DNA of 53,270 nucleotides from Nioella sp. MMSF_3534 (GTDB taxonomy: Bacteria; Pseudomonadota; Alphaproteobacteria; Rhodobacterales; Rhodobacteraceae). The position numbers and the translations under genes were made by a program. The DNA lies in contig NZ_JASHJX010000029.1 of the NCBI RefSeq assembly GCF_030732985.1, positions 1 through 53,270 on the forward strand. The letters are read 5' to 3'. The notes under the pieces were generated by a model. That model was not told where the DNA came from, made no database searches, and saw nothing but the letters and a program-made list of their open reading frames with translations. This document shows, piece by piece, positions 33,732 through 41,861 of this stretch. Position 1 is the stretch's first letter. Each line of letters begins with the position of its first letter.

Positions 33732-34166
33732 ATGATCCAATACCAGATCTCACCTGGCGAGATTAAAACCTTCGCATCTCCGTTCCAACCGTTCCTGACC
33801 TTCAACGAGTTCGTCAACATCGTTCAATGGTACAGGGATTCTTCGTTTGCGCCTGACAACGTTCCCGGTTTTGAAAAAGATGTTGGACAGGCCTACAACG
33901 TCTGGACGCGCCGGGCCGTCAGTACTTATCACCGCCATATATTTCCTGACGAGTTGTCGGAAGATGTGACGATTGCCTTCGAAATCCCCCATCTCGAGCG
34001 TAATGCGTCGTTTCCGATCCGCGTGACGATTTTTGATACCCTTGGCGTCTATTTCGAGCACGAGCAGGAGGTTGTTGTGGAACGCTTGGTAGATGGGCGG
34101 TTTTTGCTTACCGGCTGGAGAAAAGTGCCCCAGGTCGCCAAATTTCTGCTGTCTCAACAAGGCTGA
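33732..34166 (+). CDS. Hypothetical protein (144 aa)
   Basis: Starts MIQYQISPGEIKTFASPFQP; aromatic-rich, with a beta-rich C-terminal half (FPIRVTIFDTLGVYFEHEQE, then GRFLLTGWRKVP). No signal peptide or membrane segment. It stands between the LuxR-type gene and the vWA-PP2C-kinase triad. Not recognised. Confidence 0.6.
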   Translation: MIQYQISPGEIKTFASPFQPFLTFNEFVNIVQWYRDSSFAPDNVPGFEKDVGQAYNVWTRRAVSTYHRHIFPDELSEDVTIAFEIPHLERNASFPIRVTIFDTLGVYFEHEQEVVVERLVDGRFLLTGWRKVPQVAKFLLSQQG

Positions 34167-34187
34167 TCAATCAGTGCAACAGAAGGG

Positions 34188-34221
34188 CTCCGACTGCGGT
34201 TCATTTGAACCCTGGTCGGAG
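34188..34221. terminator. Nested hairpin after the 144-aa gene
   Basis: CTCCGAC (34188-34194) pairs with GTCGGAG (34215-34221), and inside it GGTTC pairs with GAACC around a 4-nt loop. It lies 21 nt after the stop codon. It is a plausible transcript end without a T-tract. Confidence 0.45.
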
Positions 34222-34379
34222 ACCGGGCGCGGCTGCCATTCGCAGCGAAAGAAAAAGTTGAAACGTCGGATGCGAAGCCGGACTTGAGTCCGTTGTTGCC
34301 GCAGAGGTCTCCCTGCCAAAAACGCCCTGACAGCGAGCTCCCATTTGGCCCGCTGAGTCAGAAACTGAGGGAGAATTCC

Positions 34380-35057
34380 ATGAATGACATGATTGATTTT
34401 GACGCTTTCGACGCTGAAGATTTTGCAGACAATCCCGAGCCGCGCTGCCCATGTGTTCTGGTTCTCGATTGTTCATATTCGATGACGAGCAACGGCGCTA
34501 TCGACGAACTGAATCGAGGGATTGAGACATTCAAGAGCGCGATCGAAGGCAATGACCTTGCTGCCAAGCGCGTTGAGGTTGCGATCGTGAGTTTTGGCGC
34601 CAATGTCGACATCAGCCAGGAATTCACTACCGTAGATGGTTTCTCTCCGAGCCCTTTGGTGGCCAACGGAGCAACCCCGATGGGTGCTGCGCTTGAGCAA
34701 GCGGTCGACTTGGTCGCACAGCGACGGCAGACCTATCGTAGCCATGCCATTAAGTCGTACAAGCCTTGGATTTTCCTTATCACCGATGGTGCCCCCACCG
34801 ATGATGTTACGAGTGCAATCGCAAGGATCAGCGATGGCGAAGATAATCGCGCGTTCACTTTCTTTGCTGTCGGGGTGGATCAGGCCGACATGAATGTTCT
34901 GTCACGTATCTCGACAAAGCGGGCACCGCTCAAACTGCGCGGTATTGCATTTGAAGAGCTCTTCCAGTGGCTCTCGGACTCCCTGACGCAGGTCAGCAGC
35001 GATGATCCCGGAACGGATTCGGTTGCCCTACCTCAGGTTAGCTGGGCCGCGACCTGA
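34380..35057 (+). CDS. TerY-like von Willebrand factor A protein
   Basis: A 225-residue vWA domain. The metal-ion site is LVLDCSYSMTSNGAI (DxSxS), and a later Asp lies in IFLITDGAPTDDV. The central ANGATPMGAALEQAVDLV is typical of TerY. It leads a triad with a PP2C phosphatase and a kinase (TerY-P type, described from comparative genomics of tellurite/phage-resistance-associated signalling). AGGGAG lies 8 nt before the start at 34380. The TGA is followed after one base by the PP2C ATG. Confidence 0.9.
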   Translation: MNDMIDFDAFDAEDFADNPEPRCPCVLVLDCSYSMTSNGAIDELNRGIETFKSAIEGNDLAAKRVEVAIVSFGANVDISQEFTTVDGFSPSPLVANGATPMGAALEQAVDLVAQRRQTYRSHAIKSYKPWIFLITDGAPTDDVTSAIARISDGEDNRAFTFFAVGVDQADMNVLSRISTKRAPLKLRGIAFEELFQWLSDSLTQVSSDDPGTDSVALPQVSWAAT

Positions 35058-35058
35058 A

Positions 35059-35850
35059 ATGTCGTCGATATGGGCAATCGGCAGTGCCAGCGTGATTGGA
35101 CAGTCGCATCTGGCAAGGGACAAACCTTGTCAGGATTCAGCGGCTGTCCGGACCATCGAGACTTCCAAAGGATCGGAGATCCTGTTGGCCGCCGTTTCAG
35201 ATGGTGCGGGAAGCGCAAAATACAGCCAGCACGGATCAAAGCTGGTTTGTGAGACCTTCATGGCGCTGGCATCGCGGCAGCTCAGGGATGCCCCCAGCAG
35301 CGTCTGGAGCTCAGATTTTTTTGAAATGTGGTTCGAGGTCTGTAGCGCCGTCCTTCAAGACGAAGCCAAGAAACTGGCCACATCGGTTTCGCAGCTTGCA
35401 GCAACGGCATTATTAGCCGTTGTCGCGGACAGGCGCGCTATGTTCTTTCAGATTGGCGATGGTGCAATTGTTCTTGACTCTCAACAAGGTCGAGCATCTT
35501 CGGAGAGACCGGTATGGGTCTTTTGGCCTGACAAGGGTGAAGAATACAGCAATGTGACGACCTTTGTGACTTCCAAGAACGCGATGGAGGTTGCTGAGGG
35601 GTGTATTTGCGAGTTGCAGGTGACGCAGCTGGCCATGTTCACAGATGGCATTGAACATGCGGCGTTGGTGGATCGTTCGCGTCGCGCGCATGCGCCTTTC
35701 TTTGAGAAGTGTTTTGACCATTTCAGAAAGTCTGAGCTCGAACGTGACCGCTGTCTGCGGCTGACCGAGATCCTGAACTCACCCAACCTTGCCAAGACCT
35801 CAGACGACGACAAGTCTCTCGTCCTGGCGGAGAGGCGTCAGCATGGGTGA
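35059..35850 (+). CDS. PP2C-type serine/threonine phosphatase
   Basis: A 263-residue metal-dependent phosphatase. It shows SVIGQSHLARDKPCQDSAAV near the start, AAVSDGAGSAKYSQHGSKLV (metal-binding DGAG), then MFFQIGDGAIVL, LAMFTDGIEHA and SDDDKSLVL. It should reverse the action of the downstream kinase. Start at 35059, one base after the vWA stop; its end overlaps the kinase start by 8 nt. Confidence 0.88.
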   Translation: MSSIWAIGSASVIGQSHLARDKPCQDSAAVRTIETSKGSEILLAAVSDGAGSAKYSQHGSKLVCETFMALASRQLRDAPSSVWSSDFFEMWFEVCSAVLQDEAKKLATSVSQLAATALLAVVADRRAMFFQIGDGAIVLDSQQGRASSERPVWVFWPDKGEEYSNVTTFVTSKNAMEVAEGCICELQVTQLAMFTDGIEHAALVDRSRRAHAPFFEKCFDHFRKSELERDRCLRLTEILNSPNLAKTSDDDKSLVLAERRQHG

Positions 35851-37336
35851 ATACCTCAACCTCAAGAATGCACCACTCAAGAAGGATTCTGCGGCAAAGG
35901 AAATGGCGGGCGGGGAAGGTGTGGTGTGGAAAGTCGCGGATAGGGGAAAAAACTATCCTTACGGAGTAGTCGCCAAGATCTATCATTCTCCACCATCCGA
36001 GAACCAGAAGGCCAAGCTCAAGACCATGTTGAAGCTGCCTGCGAGCCAGCGCGACAATCTCTTGCAGTTTTCGGCATGGCCAGTGGATGCGGTGTTTGAA
36101 GCGCGGACCAGATCGCTCGTTGGATATGTTATGCCGCTGGCCGGCGACCACAAAGACATCCACAAACTCTACAATGCCAAAGATCGCAGAACGCATTTTC
36201 CGCAGGCGGATTGGTCGTTTCTGGGCTGTACCGCAATGAATGTGGCCCGGGCATTCGCAGAAGTGCATCGGTTTGGTCACGTCGCTGGCGACATCAATCA
36301 CAGCAATATTCTGATCAGTTCAGATGCCAAGGCGCTGCTGATCGATACAGACAGTTTTCAGGTGTCTGCAGGCGGAAAAACGTTCAGGTGCCGAGTTGGA
36401 GTGCCGGATTTCTTGCCGCCAGAGCTTTTTCACAAAGACCTGAAACAGATCACCAGGAGGGCCAATCACGACAATTTCTCGATAGCGGTGATGATATTCC
36501 TGCTTCTCTGCAATGGTCGTCATCCGTTCTCGGGCCAGGACAAGGGTGCAGGAAACCTCTCACTCCCAGAGGCTGTCGAGAGAAACCTCTATGCGTTTGG
36601 GACATCCGCATCCTTGAAAGGGGTCTTGCCCCCATCGAGGGACATGGCCATTCACCCAAGCGACTTACCTGATGAACTCGCGACGCTTTTTGAACGGGCT
36701 TTTGATCCCAAATCGAACAATGGTGGCAGACCCACAGCCGCAGAATGGGCCAATGCCATACAGCACAGTTTTCTGGGACGGCTCGAGGCATGTTCCGCAA
36801 GCGCTAGCCACCACTTTGTTAAGGGAAAAGCGTGCCCTTGGTGTCGCCTTGAAGCAAAGCGCAGCACTCCGGTGTTTGGGGCGTTGAACCCTGCACAGAA
36901 ACTCCAGAGACCGAATTCGAGAAGCGCTTCCCAGACGGCTCCACGAAATCGGGTCAGAACAAGCCGCCGACAACCGCAGACCTATGTGGCTCCAAAGCCA
37001 AAGGCGAGAACCAGTAGGCGCCGAAACAACGCAGCCGTCTCCGCTTTCACGGACGCGCCCTGGTTCCGGTTTTCGGGAACAATTGGCCGGCTCAGCTACT
37101 TTTTTCGACAGGTCGCTGTGGTCGTGTGTGCGATCGCTATCCTTGTAATTGCCGATGAAGCAAATGAACCGGCCGTGTTGTTGGGATTGTTGGGCACAGC
37201 CTGGCTCAATCTCTCCTCAACCGCGCAAAGGCTTCGCAGCATCGAATGGCACCCGGCCCTCTGCCTTGGTGTCGCGATCCCTTATCTGAATATCTTGCTG
37301 ATAGGCCTCCTGTGTCTTTTGCGAAGGAAAAGATGA
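35843..37336 (+). CDS. Membrane-anchored protein kinase of the TerY-P triad
   Basis: A 497-residue protein. The kinase core (~20-330) keeps the catalytic residues: YGVVAKIYHSP supplies the Lys, HVAGDINHSNILI the catalytic loop, and ALLIDTDSFQV replaces DFG with DTD. The activation-loop end VGVPDFLPPELF and DNFSIAVMIFLLL follow. A CPWC zinc knuckle (~330) and a basic, Ser/Arg-rich linker lead to a DUF805-like membrane part (FSGTIGRLSYFFRQVAVVV and the C-terminal LCLGVAIPYLNILLIGLLCL). It probably phosphorylates the vWA partner or a membrane target. Confidence 0.85.
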   Translation: MGEYLNLKNAPLKKDSAAKEMAGGEGVVWKVADRGKNYPYGVVAKIYHSPPSENQKAKLKTMLKLPASQRDNLLQFSAWPVDAVFEARTRSLVGYVMPLAGDHKDIHKLYNAKDRRTHFPQADWSFLGCTAMNVARAFAEVHRFGHVAGDINHSNILISSDAKALLIDTDSFQVSAGGKTFRCRVGVPDFLPPELFHKDLKQITRRANHDNFSIAVMIFLLLCNGRHPFSGQDKGAGNLSLPEAVERNLYAFGTSASLKGVLPPSRDMAIHPSDLPDELATLFERAFDPKSNNGGRPTAAEWANAIQHSFLGRLEACSASASHHFVKGKACPWCRLEAKRSTPVFGALNPAQKLQRPNSRSASQTAPRNRVRTSRRQPQTYVAPKPKARTSRRRNNAAVSAFTDAPWFRFSGTIGRLSYFFRQVAVVVCAIAILVIADEANEPAVLLGLLGTAWLNLSSTAQRLRSIEWHPALCLGVAIPYLNILLIGLLCLLRRKR

Positions 37337-37340
37337 AACC

Positions 37341-37886
37341 ATGTCCGACCGACCAGAACATGAAGACCCCCCGGTGCATAATAGTCTGAAAGATTTGGCA
37401 AAGGCGCGTGGAGCTCGCTACACCTTGCTAAACTTTGGATCTGACCGACGTGGGAAGCCGACTGTGGAAAGCTCGCTCGGCCCTGTGACGCCCCCTCAAG
37501 CGACGTCTGGTTTTCGCGAGCCCAGGCTCGTATGGGCGGGAAAGGAAACGCTACAGTGTCAGGAAGAAAACATTCATGGGGCAAAGCGGTCCGTATCTAG
37601 AAGCGACGCGCCAAGTCCAGCATCTGTGAATCTATCCTTTCCATTCGGCGCGATTTTCCTGTGCATCGCTCTTCTTGTGCTCCATGCGTTTCCGGATGAG
37701 ACGAGCGTGGCTCTAACGAGCGCCCTTGGACAAGCCGGGCAGGGCGAAGAGATGCGAACCTTGAGTGCGCCGAATATGACGATACCTCTCATCGTGTTTG
37801 GCTTCACGGCCGTGCTCGCCGCGGGATACTTCCTTGCCTGGGCTACGCGCGCTGTTAGAAAGCTCTTTCGTTTTGTGAGAGGTTGA
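37341..37886 (+). CDS. Membrane protein following the TerY-P triad (181 aa)
   Basis: A soluble N-terminal ~95 residues and two membrane helices (FGAIFLCIALLVLHAF and IPLIVFGFTAVLAAGYFLAW), ending basic. It begins 4 nt after the kinase stop and so is co-transcribed. Not recognised; possibly a target or anchor for the signalling triad. Confidence 0.68.
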   Translation: MSDRPEHEDPPVHNSLKDLAKARGARYTLLNFGSDRRGKPTVESSLGPVTPPQATSGFREPRLVWAGKETLQCQEENIHGAKRSVSRSDAPSPASVNLSFPFGAIFLCIALLVLHAFPDETSVALTSALGQAGQGEEMRTLSAPNMTIPLIVFGFTAVLAAGYFLAWATRAVRKLFRFVRG

Positions 37887-37932
37887 AGTCGGTTTGAAAA
37901 TGGGGATCAACCTATTGAAAATACGAACAAAT

Positions 37933-37961
37933 TTGCAATCACCCCTATTCTATGTTAGAAT
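37933..37961 (+). promoter_or_regulatory. Promoter before the 90-aa gene and CHAT gene
   Basis: TTGCAA (37933-37938) and TAGAAT (37956-37961) are separated by 17 bp in an AT-rich block and precede the ATG at 37990 by 28 nt. Confidence 0.5.
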
Positions 37962-37989
37962 GGTTTATCATCTTCTAACCAATCAAACG

Positions 37990-38262
37990 ATGAAAAACCT
38001 TTATTCAAACCCTCCGGTTCCGTATCGCGTTGCCGTTTTTCGAAACGGCCCCGAAACAAGTTCTGAGCACCCCGATCCGCTAGATGCCGTTCGCGCCGGC
38101 GTAGTCGGAGACCTTGCTGATCTTCAGCAAGATGTTGAGCAGGAGGCAGAAAGGGGCAGCACTCTCTCCTCTGCTCTAAACGCTTGGGCGCAGGGGCCGA
38201 TTGTTGGCCCAGTCCGTCTTTGGCGACGAATTCGTTCAAACGATCGAGACGACAACGAATAA
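37990..38262 (+). CDS. Small protein upstream of the CHAT protease (90 aa)
   Basis: Starts MKNLYSNPPVPYRVAVFRNG; acidic helical middle (VVGDLADLQQDVEQEAERGS) and basic end. Start 37990 agrees with the promoter at 37933-37961. By position it may be a partner or substrate of the CHAT protease; there is no direct evidence. Confidence 0.55.
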   Translation: MKNLYSNPPVPYRVAVFRNGPETSSEHPDPLDAVRAGVVGDLADLQQDVEQEAERGSTLSSALNAWAQGPIVGPVRLWRRIRSNDRDDNE

Positions 38263-38370
38263 ATCGTAGCTCTGCACCGGTTTCCAGGGGTGGCGTTGTG
38301 CCTCAATCTCATGAACGGTACTCGGCAAGATCGAGCGTTGAACTGAATTCAATGTGGATGGGGCGGCTGG

Positions 38371-40761
38371 TTGAGAATTCCAACGGAAAAGGAAGCAAAG
38401 GCCGCCTTTTCGGCCCTGTCAAACGCTGATCCGGATCGAGCGGCCGGGTGCTGGATCATCCTCGGAAACTTTCTCTTAGAGTATGATCGGGCGCCTTGGT
38501 GTGAGTTCGGAGCAAAATACTGCTTCGAACGCGCCCTACACGATTTGGAAGAGGGTAAAGCACTGCCGCGTCAACTTGCTGATGCCCTGTTGGGTTTTGG
38601 CGCGGCTTTGACTGACGAAGGCAGCGGGTACAGAGACAAGGTGCTCTTCGAAGCGATTCGGCATCTCGATCGAGCAATCGCGATCTATCAAGAGTTGGAA
38701 GACAATGTTGCGATCCTCAATGCGCGCTTTTACCGTGGATATGCGCTTAGTGAAATTGTGGGGCCGGAACGATATTCTGCCGCACAAAGCGCTGTCGACG
38801 AGCTCAAAGAGGTTCGAGCTTCCTTCCGCGCCGGTGATGATCGTATTATTCGGGCGAATGTAGATAGCATTTTGGGCAGCGCCTATCTCGACCTCGTCGA
38901 GGGCGATCCATGGGAAAATCTCAGCTTGGCGGAGCAGGCTTTTCGGAGCGCCCTCCACGTGTTCAGTCGCGCACAGAATGATGAGGGGATGGCACAAGGC
39001 TATCTCAACCTTGCGGTTGTTTACAACATGCGCCAGATCCTTGGGGATGCAGCATGCACGCCAAAGGCGATAAAATACGCTCGGAGATCCCTCAAGCATT
39101 CAACGAAAACTCTCCCGCCGGAGGTGCTTTCGAGCACGTTGAGTAACCTTGCACGCGCTCTGGCGGATTCGGGTGGTCGCCAGCAAGCTTCAAACATACG
39201 CAAGGCCGAAACGCTGCTTTCTGAAGCAATCACCGCCAGTGACACGGCAGGTGTCGAGGGCGGTGATGTTTTGAGATTGGTACGCGCGGGGCTTATTATT
39301 GAGCTTTGCCAATATCATGGCGCCAACCGGATGGGCGATGCGATGGCAGACATCGTTGCCACCAAAGGGAAGTTCGATCCCCTTGAAACCACGCAATGGT
39401 GGTTGGAGTGGCACGAACTCGAGGCCCTATATCTCTCGATTTCGCGCGACTTCGCTGAGGTGATCAAAATCGCGGAACATGTGCTGGAGCAGACACGAGG
39501 CATCGTCGAACAAACATCAACCTTCGCGGAGCAATCTCATCAACTAGGATTTGTCAGCGTCATAGCTGATTTGGGCGTTCTGGCGTATCTGAAAGAAAAA
39601 GGTCCTGCTGCTGCGCTGGAATATGCGCGCAAAGCTTTTGGCCGACTGCTGGGATTCAACACCAAACCAAACGTACAGCCGGAAGGAACGGCTGAGCTGT
39701 ATCTCCTTAACCCGGTTGTCGAAGGCTGCGCAGACGTCCTTCTGGCGGAAGGTGGATTTGTTGAGCGCTACACACTGGAAGGTGTGGGGAAATCCTTCTG
39801 GACGAAGGCAACCGACCGTCTAGAAGCTGGGTTTTTTGCTGGCATGGAAGAATTCCTTCAGCATGGTCGCCGTCGGCCAATGGCGATCGCTTTGGAAGAG
39901 TGGATCCTCAAAATTTCTGACGCTCTTGGCCCGGTATTGTCAAATTTGCGGGATCGAGACTTCGAAGAAGTCGTGATCTTCGCTTTTGGAGGCTGGTGCA
40001 CAGTCCCGATTGCGGCGTTACAATTTCCCAGAGAGCATGGGGCTGCTAGGCAAGTGATTGACGATATGTCTGTCGCCTTTGGTCCTGATCAATATTTGCC
40101 ACACCCGATAGACTTGGGTCATGCGCTTCATATCGTGGATTTTGATCTTTGTGAGGCGCGGCAGGAAGCCAGAACGCTGCAGGACCAGTTGCGCCAATAC
40201 ACAGCCTGTTCCACGCTGCGCAAAGTGCAGCAACATCTATCCGGTTCTTCAGCGTTCGACGTCATTCATTTCACCACGCATGGGTCGCACGATTTCGACT
40301 ATCTCGAAGGTGCCGGAATCCGGTGTGCTGATGGCGAGGTTCTGACCGCCCGTTGGGTGTTTGAAAACGCTAAATTAAAGGGCGGACCACTGGTGTGTCT
40401 GGCGGCCTGTCAGACCGGCCTGCCGGATTTCTCCAATTTGCCACATGAGACCTTTGGTTTGCCCACTGCGTTCCTGGTTGCCGGAGCCAGCGCAGTGATC
40501 AGTACCCAATGGCCGGTTGATGATGTTGCCAGCAGACACCTGATGCACCGCCTCTATCAATACATCGGCCAGGGGCAGCCCGTATCCGCCGCCCTGCGCG
40601 CAGCTCAAATCTGGTTGCGCGACGCTGAGGCACGGGATCTGGATGCGATCAGCACTGGAAAGTCGAGATTTTCCAGGCAAGGGCAGGGGCACCTTAGCGG
40701 CGGCCGCCACCCATTTTCCCACCCCTATTTCTGGGCCGGTTTCCAACTTCATCGGGCGTAG
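38371..40761 (+). CDS. TPR-repeat CHAT-domain protease
   Basis: A ~796-residue caspase-like protein. Residues ~30-480 are helical pairs of TPR type (AILNARFYRGYALSEI, GYLNLAVVYNMRQI, LSSTLSNLARALADSGG). The C-terminal ~270 residues form a CHAT domain with the His in VIHFTTHGSHDF (~637) and the Cys in LVCLAACQTGLPD (~680), then STQWPVDD and the terminal HPYFWAGFQL. CHAT proteases act as effectors, often of cell suicide or defence, gated by partner sensors. There is no in-frame ATG near the start; TTG 38371 is used, with the frame open back to 38347. The 3' end overlaps the convergent gene by 68 nt. Confidence 0.88.
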   Translation: MRIPTEKEAKAAFSALSNADPDRAAGCWIILGNFLLEYDRAPWCEFGAKYCFERALHDLEEGKALPRQLADALLGFGAALTDEGSGYRDKVLFEAIRHLDRAIAIYQELEDNVAILNARFYRGYALSEIVGPERYSAAQSAVDELKEVRASFRAGDDRIIRANVDSILGSAYLDLVEGDPWENLSLAEQAFRSALHVFSRAQNDEGMAQGYLNLAVVYNMRQILGDAACTPKAIKYARRSLKHSTKTLPPEVLSSTLSNLARALADSGGRQQASNIRKAETLLSEAITASDTAGVEGGDVLRLVRAGLIIELCQYHGANRMGDAMADIVATKGKFDPLETTQWWLEWHELEALYLSISRDFAEVIKIAEHVLEQTRGIVEQTSTFAEQSHQLGFVSVIADLGVLAYLKEKGPAAALEYARKAFGRLLGFNTKPNVQPEGTAELYLLNPVVEGCADVLLAEGGFVERYTLEGVGKSFWTKATDRLEAGFFAGMEEFLQHGRRRPMAIALEEWILKISDALGPVLSNLRDRDFEEVVIFAFGGWCTVPIAALQFPREHGAARQVIDDMSVAFGPDQYLPHPIDLGHALHIVDFDLCEARQEARTLQDQLRQYTACSTLRKVQQHLSGSSAFDVIHFTTHGSHDFDYLEGAGIRCADGEVLTARWVFENAKLKGGPLVCLAACQTGLPDFSNLPHETFGLPTAFLVAGASAVISTQWPVDDVASRHLMHRLYQYIGQGQPVSAALRAAQIWLRDAEARDLDAISTGKSRFSRQGQGHLSGGRHPFSHPYFWAGFQLHRA

Positions 40762-41758
40762 CGAGTTGAAACCGCCGAATGCCAACTATCGGAGGTGAGG
40801 CCATCATCGACTGTTCCAGCACACAGCGGGTCAGTGAACGTAAATCCTCATCCGACAGGCAGAACGGATCAAATCCAGTTGGAAGCAACTCATCCAAAGC
40901 CTGTCCCAGACCAGAAATTGCGCAGAACCCATAGCACCCCTCCTCGGATCCCATTTCCAGCGGCTGGTTTCGCTCTTCGGAAACGCGCCAGGGGCCTTCT
41001 CGATCATCGGACCGCACCACATGTCGTAGAATTTGCGCGCGGGCAGGGCGCCCGTCTTCTGTTCGGCCCTCGCCTGCGCCAAAGAACTCAAACACAATCG
41101 GCTTTTCGCGGGCGATGGTTTCGTCCAGAAACAGGCGATACTCCATTTCCGTGGTGAAAACGTCTGTCGCATATACTGGAGGTTTCGGCTGAATCCCGCC
41201 ATTTTGCTTGCTCCAGCGGGTTCCCGTGAAGTTCTCGATCTCGATCGTCAGACAAGGGTCTGCTGCCAGCGCTACGGCTTCGAGTGCAAGGATTGGATCG
41301 ATGTCCACCCAATCCAGGTCGATTTGAGCACCGTTCAAACTCTTCAGTAGTTGAAACATCGTACCATTGAGAAGAAACTCATCGGAGACGTGCCCCATCG
41401 CATTGTCGCCGAACAGCCTCGCAAAGCATTGCCGCAGAAAATCAAGCTCTTCCCGGATCAGAGATTTGCAGTTGGGACCTTCTCTACAGGTATTGTCCAG
41501 CCTGCCGTAAGCCGTCGCGTCATTGATGGTCTGAATTTCCTTTGACACACCGCTGCGTTTGTCGATCTCGGTTTCCCGGAATGTCGTCGTCTCATACATG
41601 CGTCGGCAAACCGTATGGAGATTTGCCTTCTTTCCGAAGACCCCTAGAGCGATCAAGAAGTTGTACTTCTGGCGGAGCTGAATGCAGCAACCCAGATGCG
41701 GCCCGGTTTTGGTTTTGTCCTGAGAGATACGAGGCAGGATTTCGGGTGCAGATTTCAT
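40694..41758 (-). CDS. Hypothetical protein convergent with the CHAT gene (354 aa)
   Basis: A soluble protein of 354 residues. It has FTTEMEYRLFLDETIAREKP, IVFEFFGAGEGRTEDGR and SEEGCYGFCAISGLGQALDE. GGAGG lies 5 nt before the ATG, supporting this start. It shares a 68-nt antisense overlap with the end of the CHAT gene. No family recognised. Confidence 0.72.
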   Translation of the reverse strand: MKSAPEILPRISQDKTKTGPHLGCCIQLRQKYNFLIALGVFGKKANLHTVCRRMYETTTFRETEIDKRSGVSKEIQTINDATAYGRLDNTCREGPNCKSLIREELDFLRQCFARLFGDNAMGHVSDEFLLNGTMFQLLKSLNGAQIDLDWVDIDPILALEAVALAADPCLTIEIENFTGTRWSKQNGGIQPKPPVYATDVFTTEMEYRLFLDETIAREKPIVFEFFGAGEGRTEDGRPARAQILRHVVRSDDREGPWRVSEERNQPLEMGSEEGCYGFCAISGLGQALDELLPTGFDPFCLSDEDLRSLTRCVLEQSMMASPPIVGIRRFQLATPDEVGNRPRNRGGKMGGGRR

Positions 41759-41861
41759 TGGGTCCTCCAGTCGTCTATATCAACCTCACGTCTATCAACT
41801 GAAGAGTGTTCCGTCCCCGGACGGAAGTCCGTTCGCAGCAGAGTGTTCGCTCAGTTGCTGG

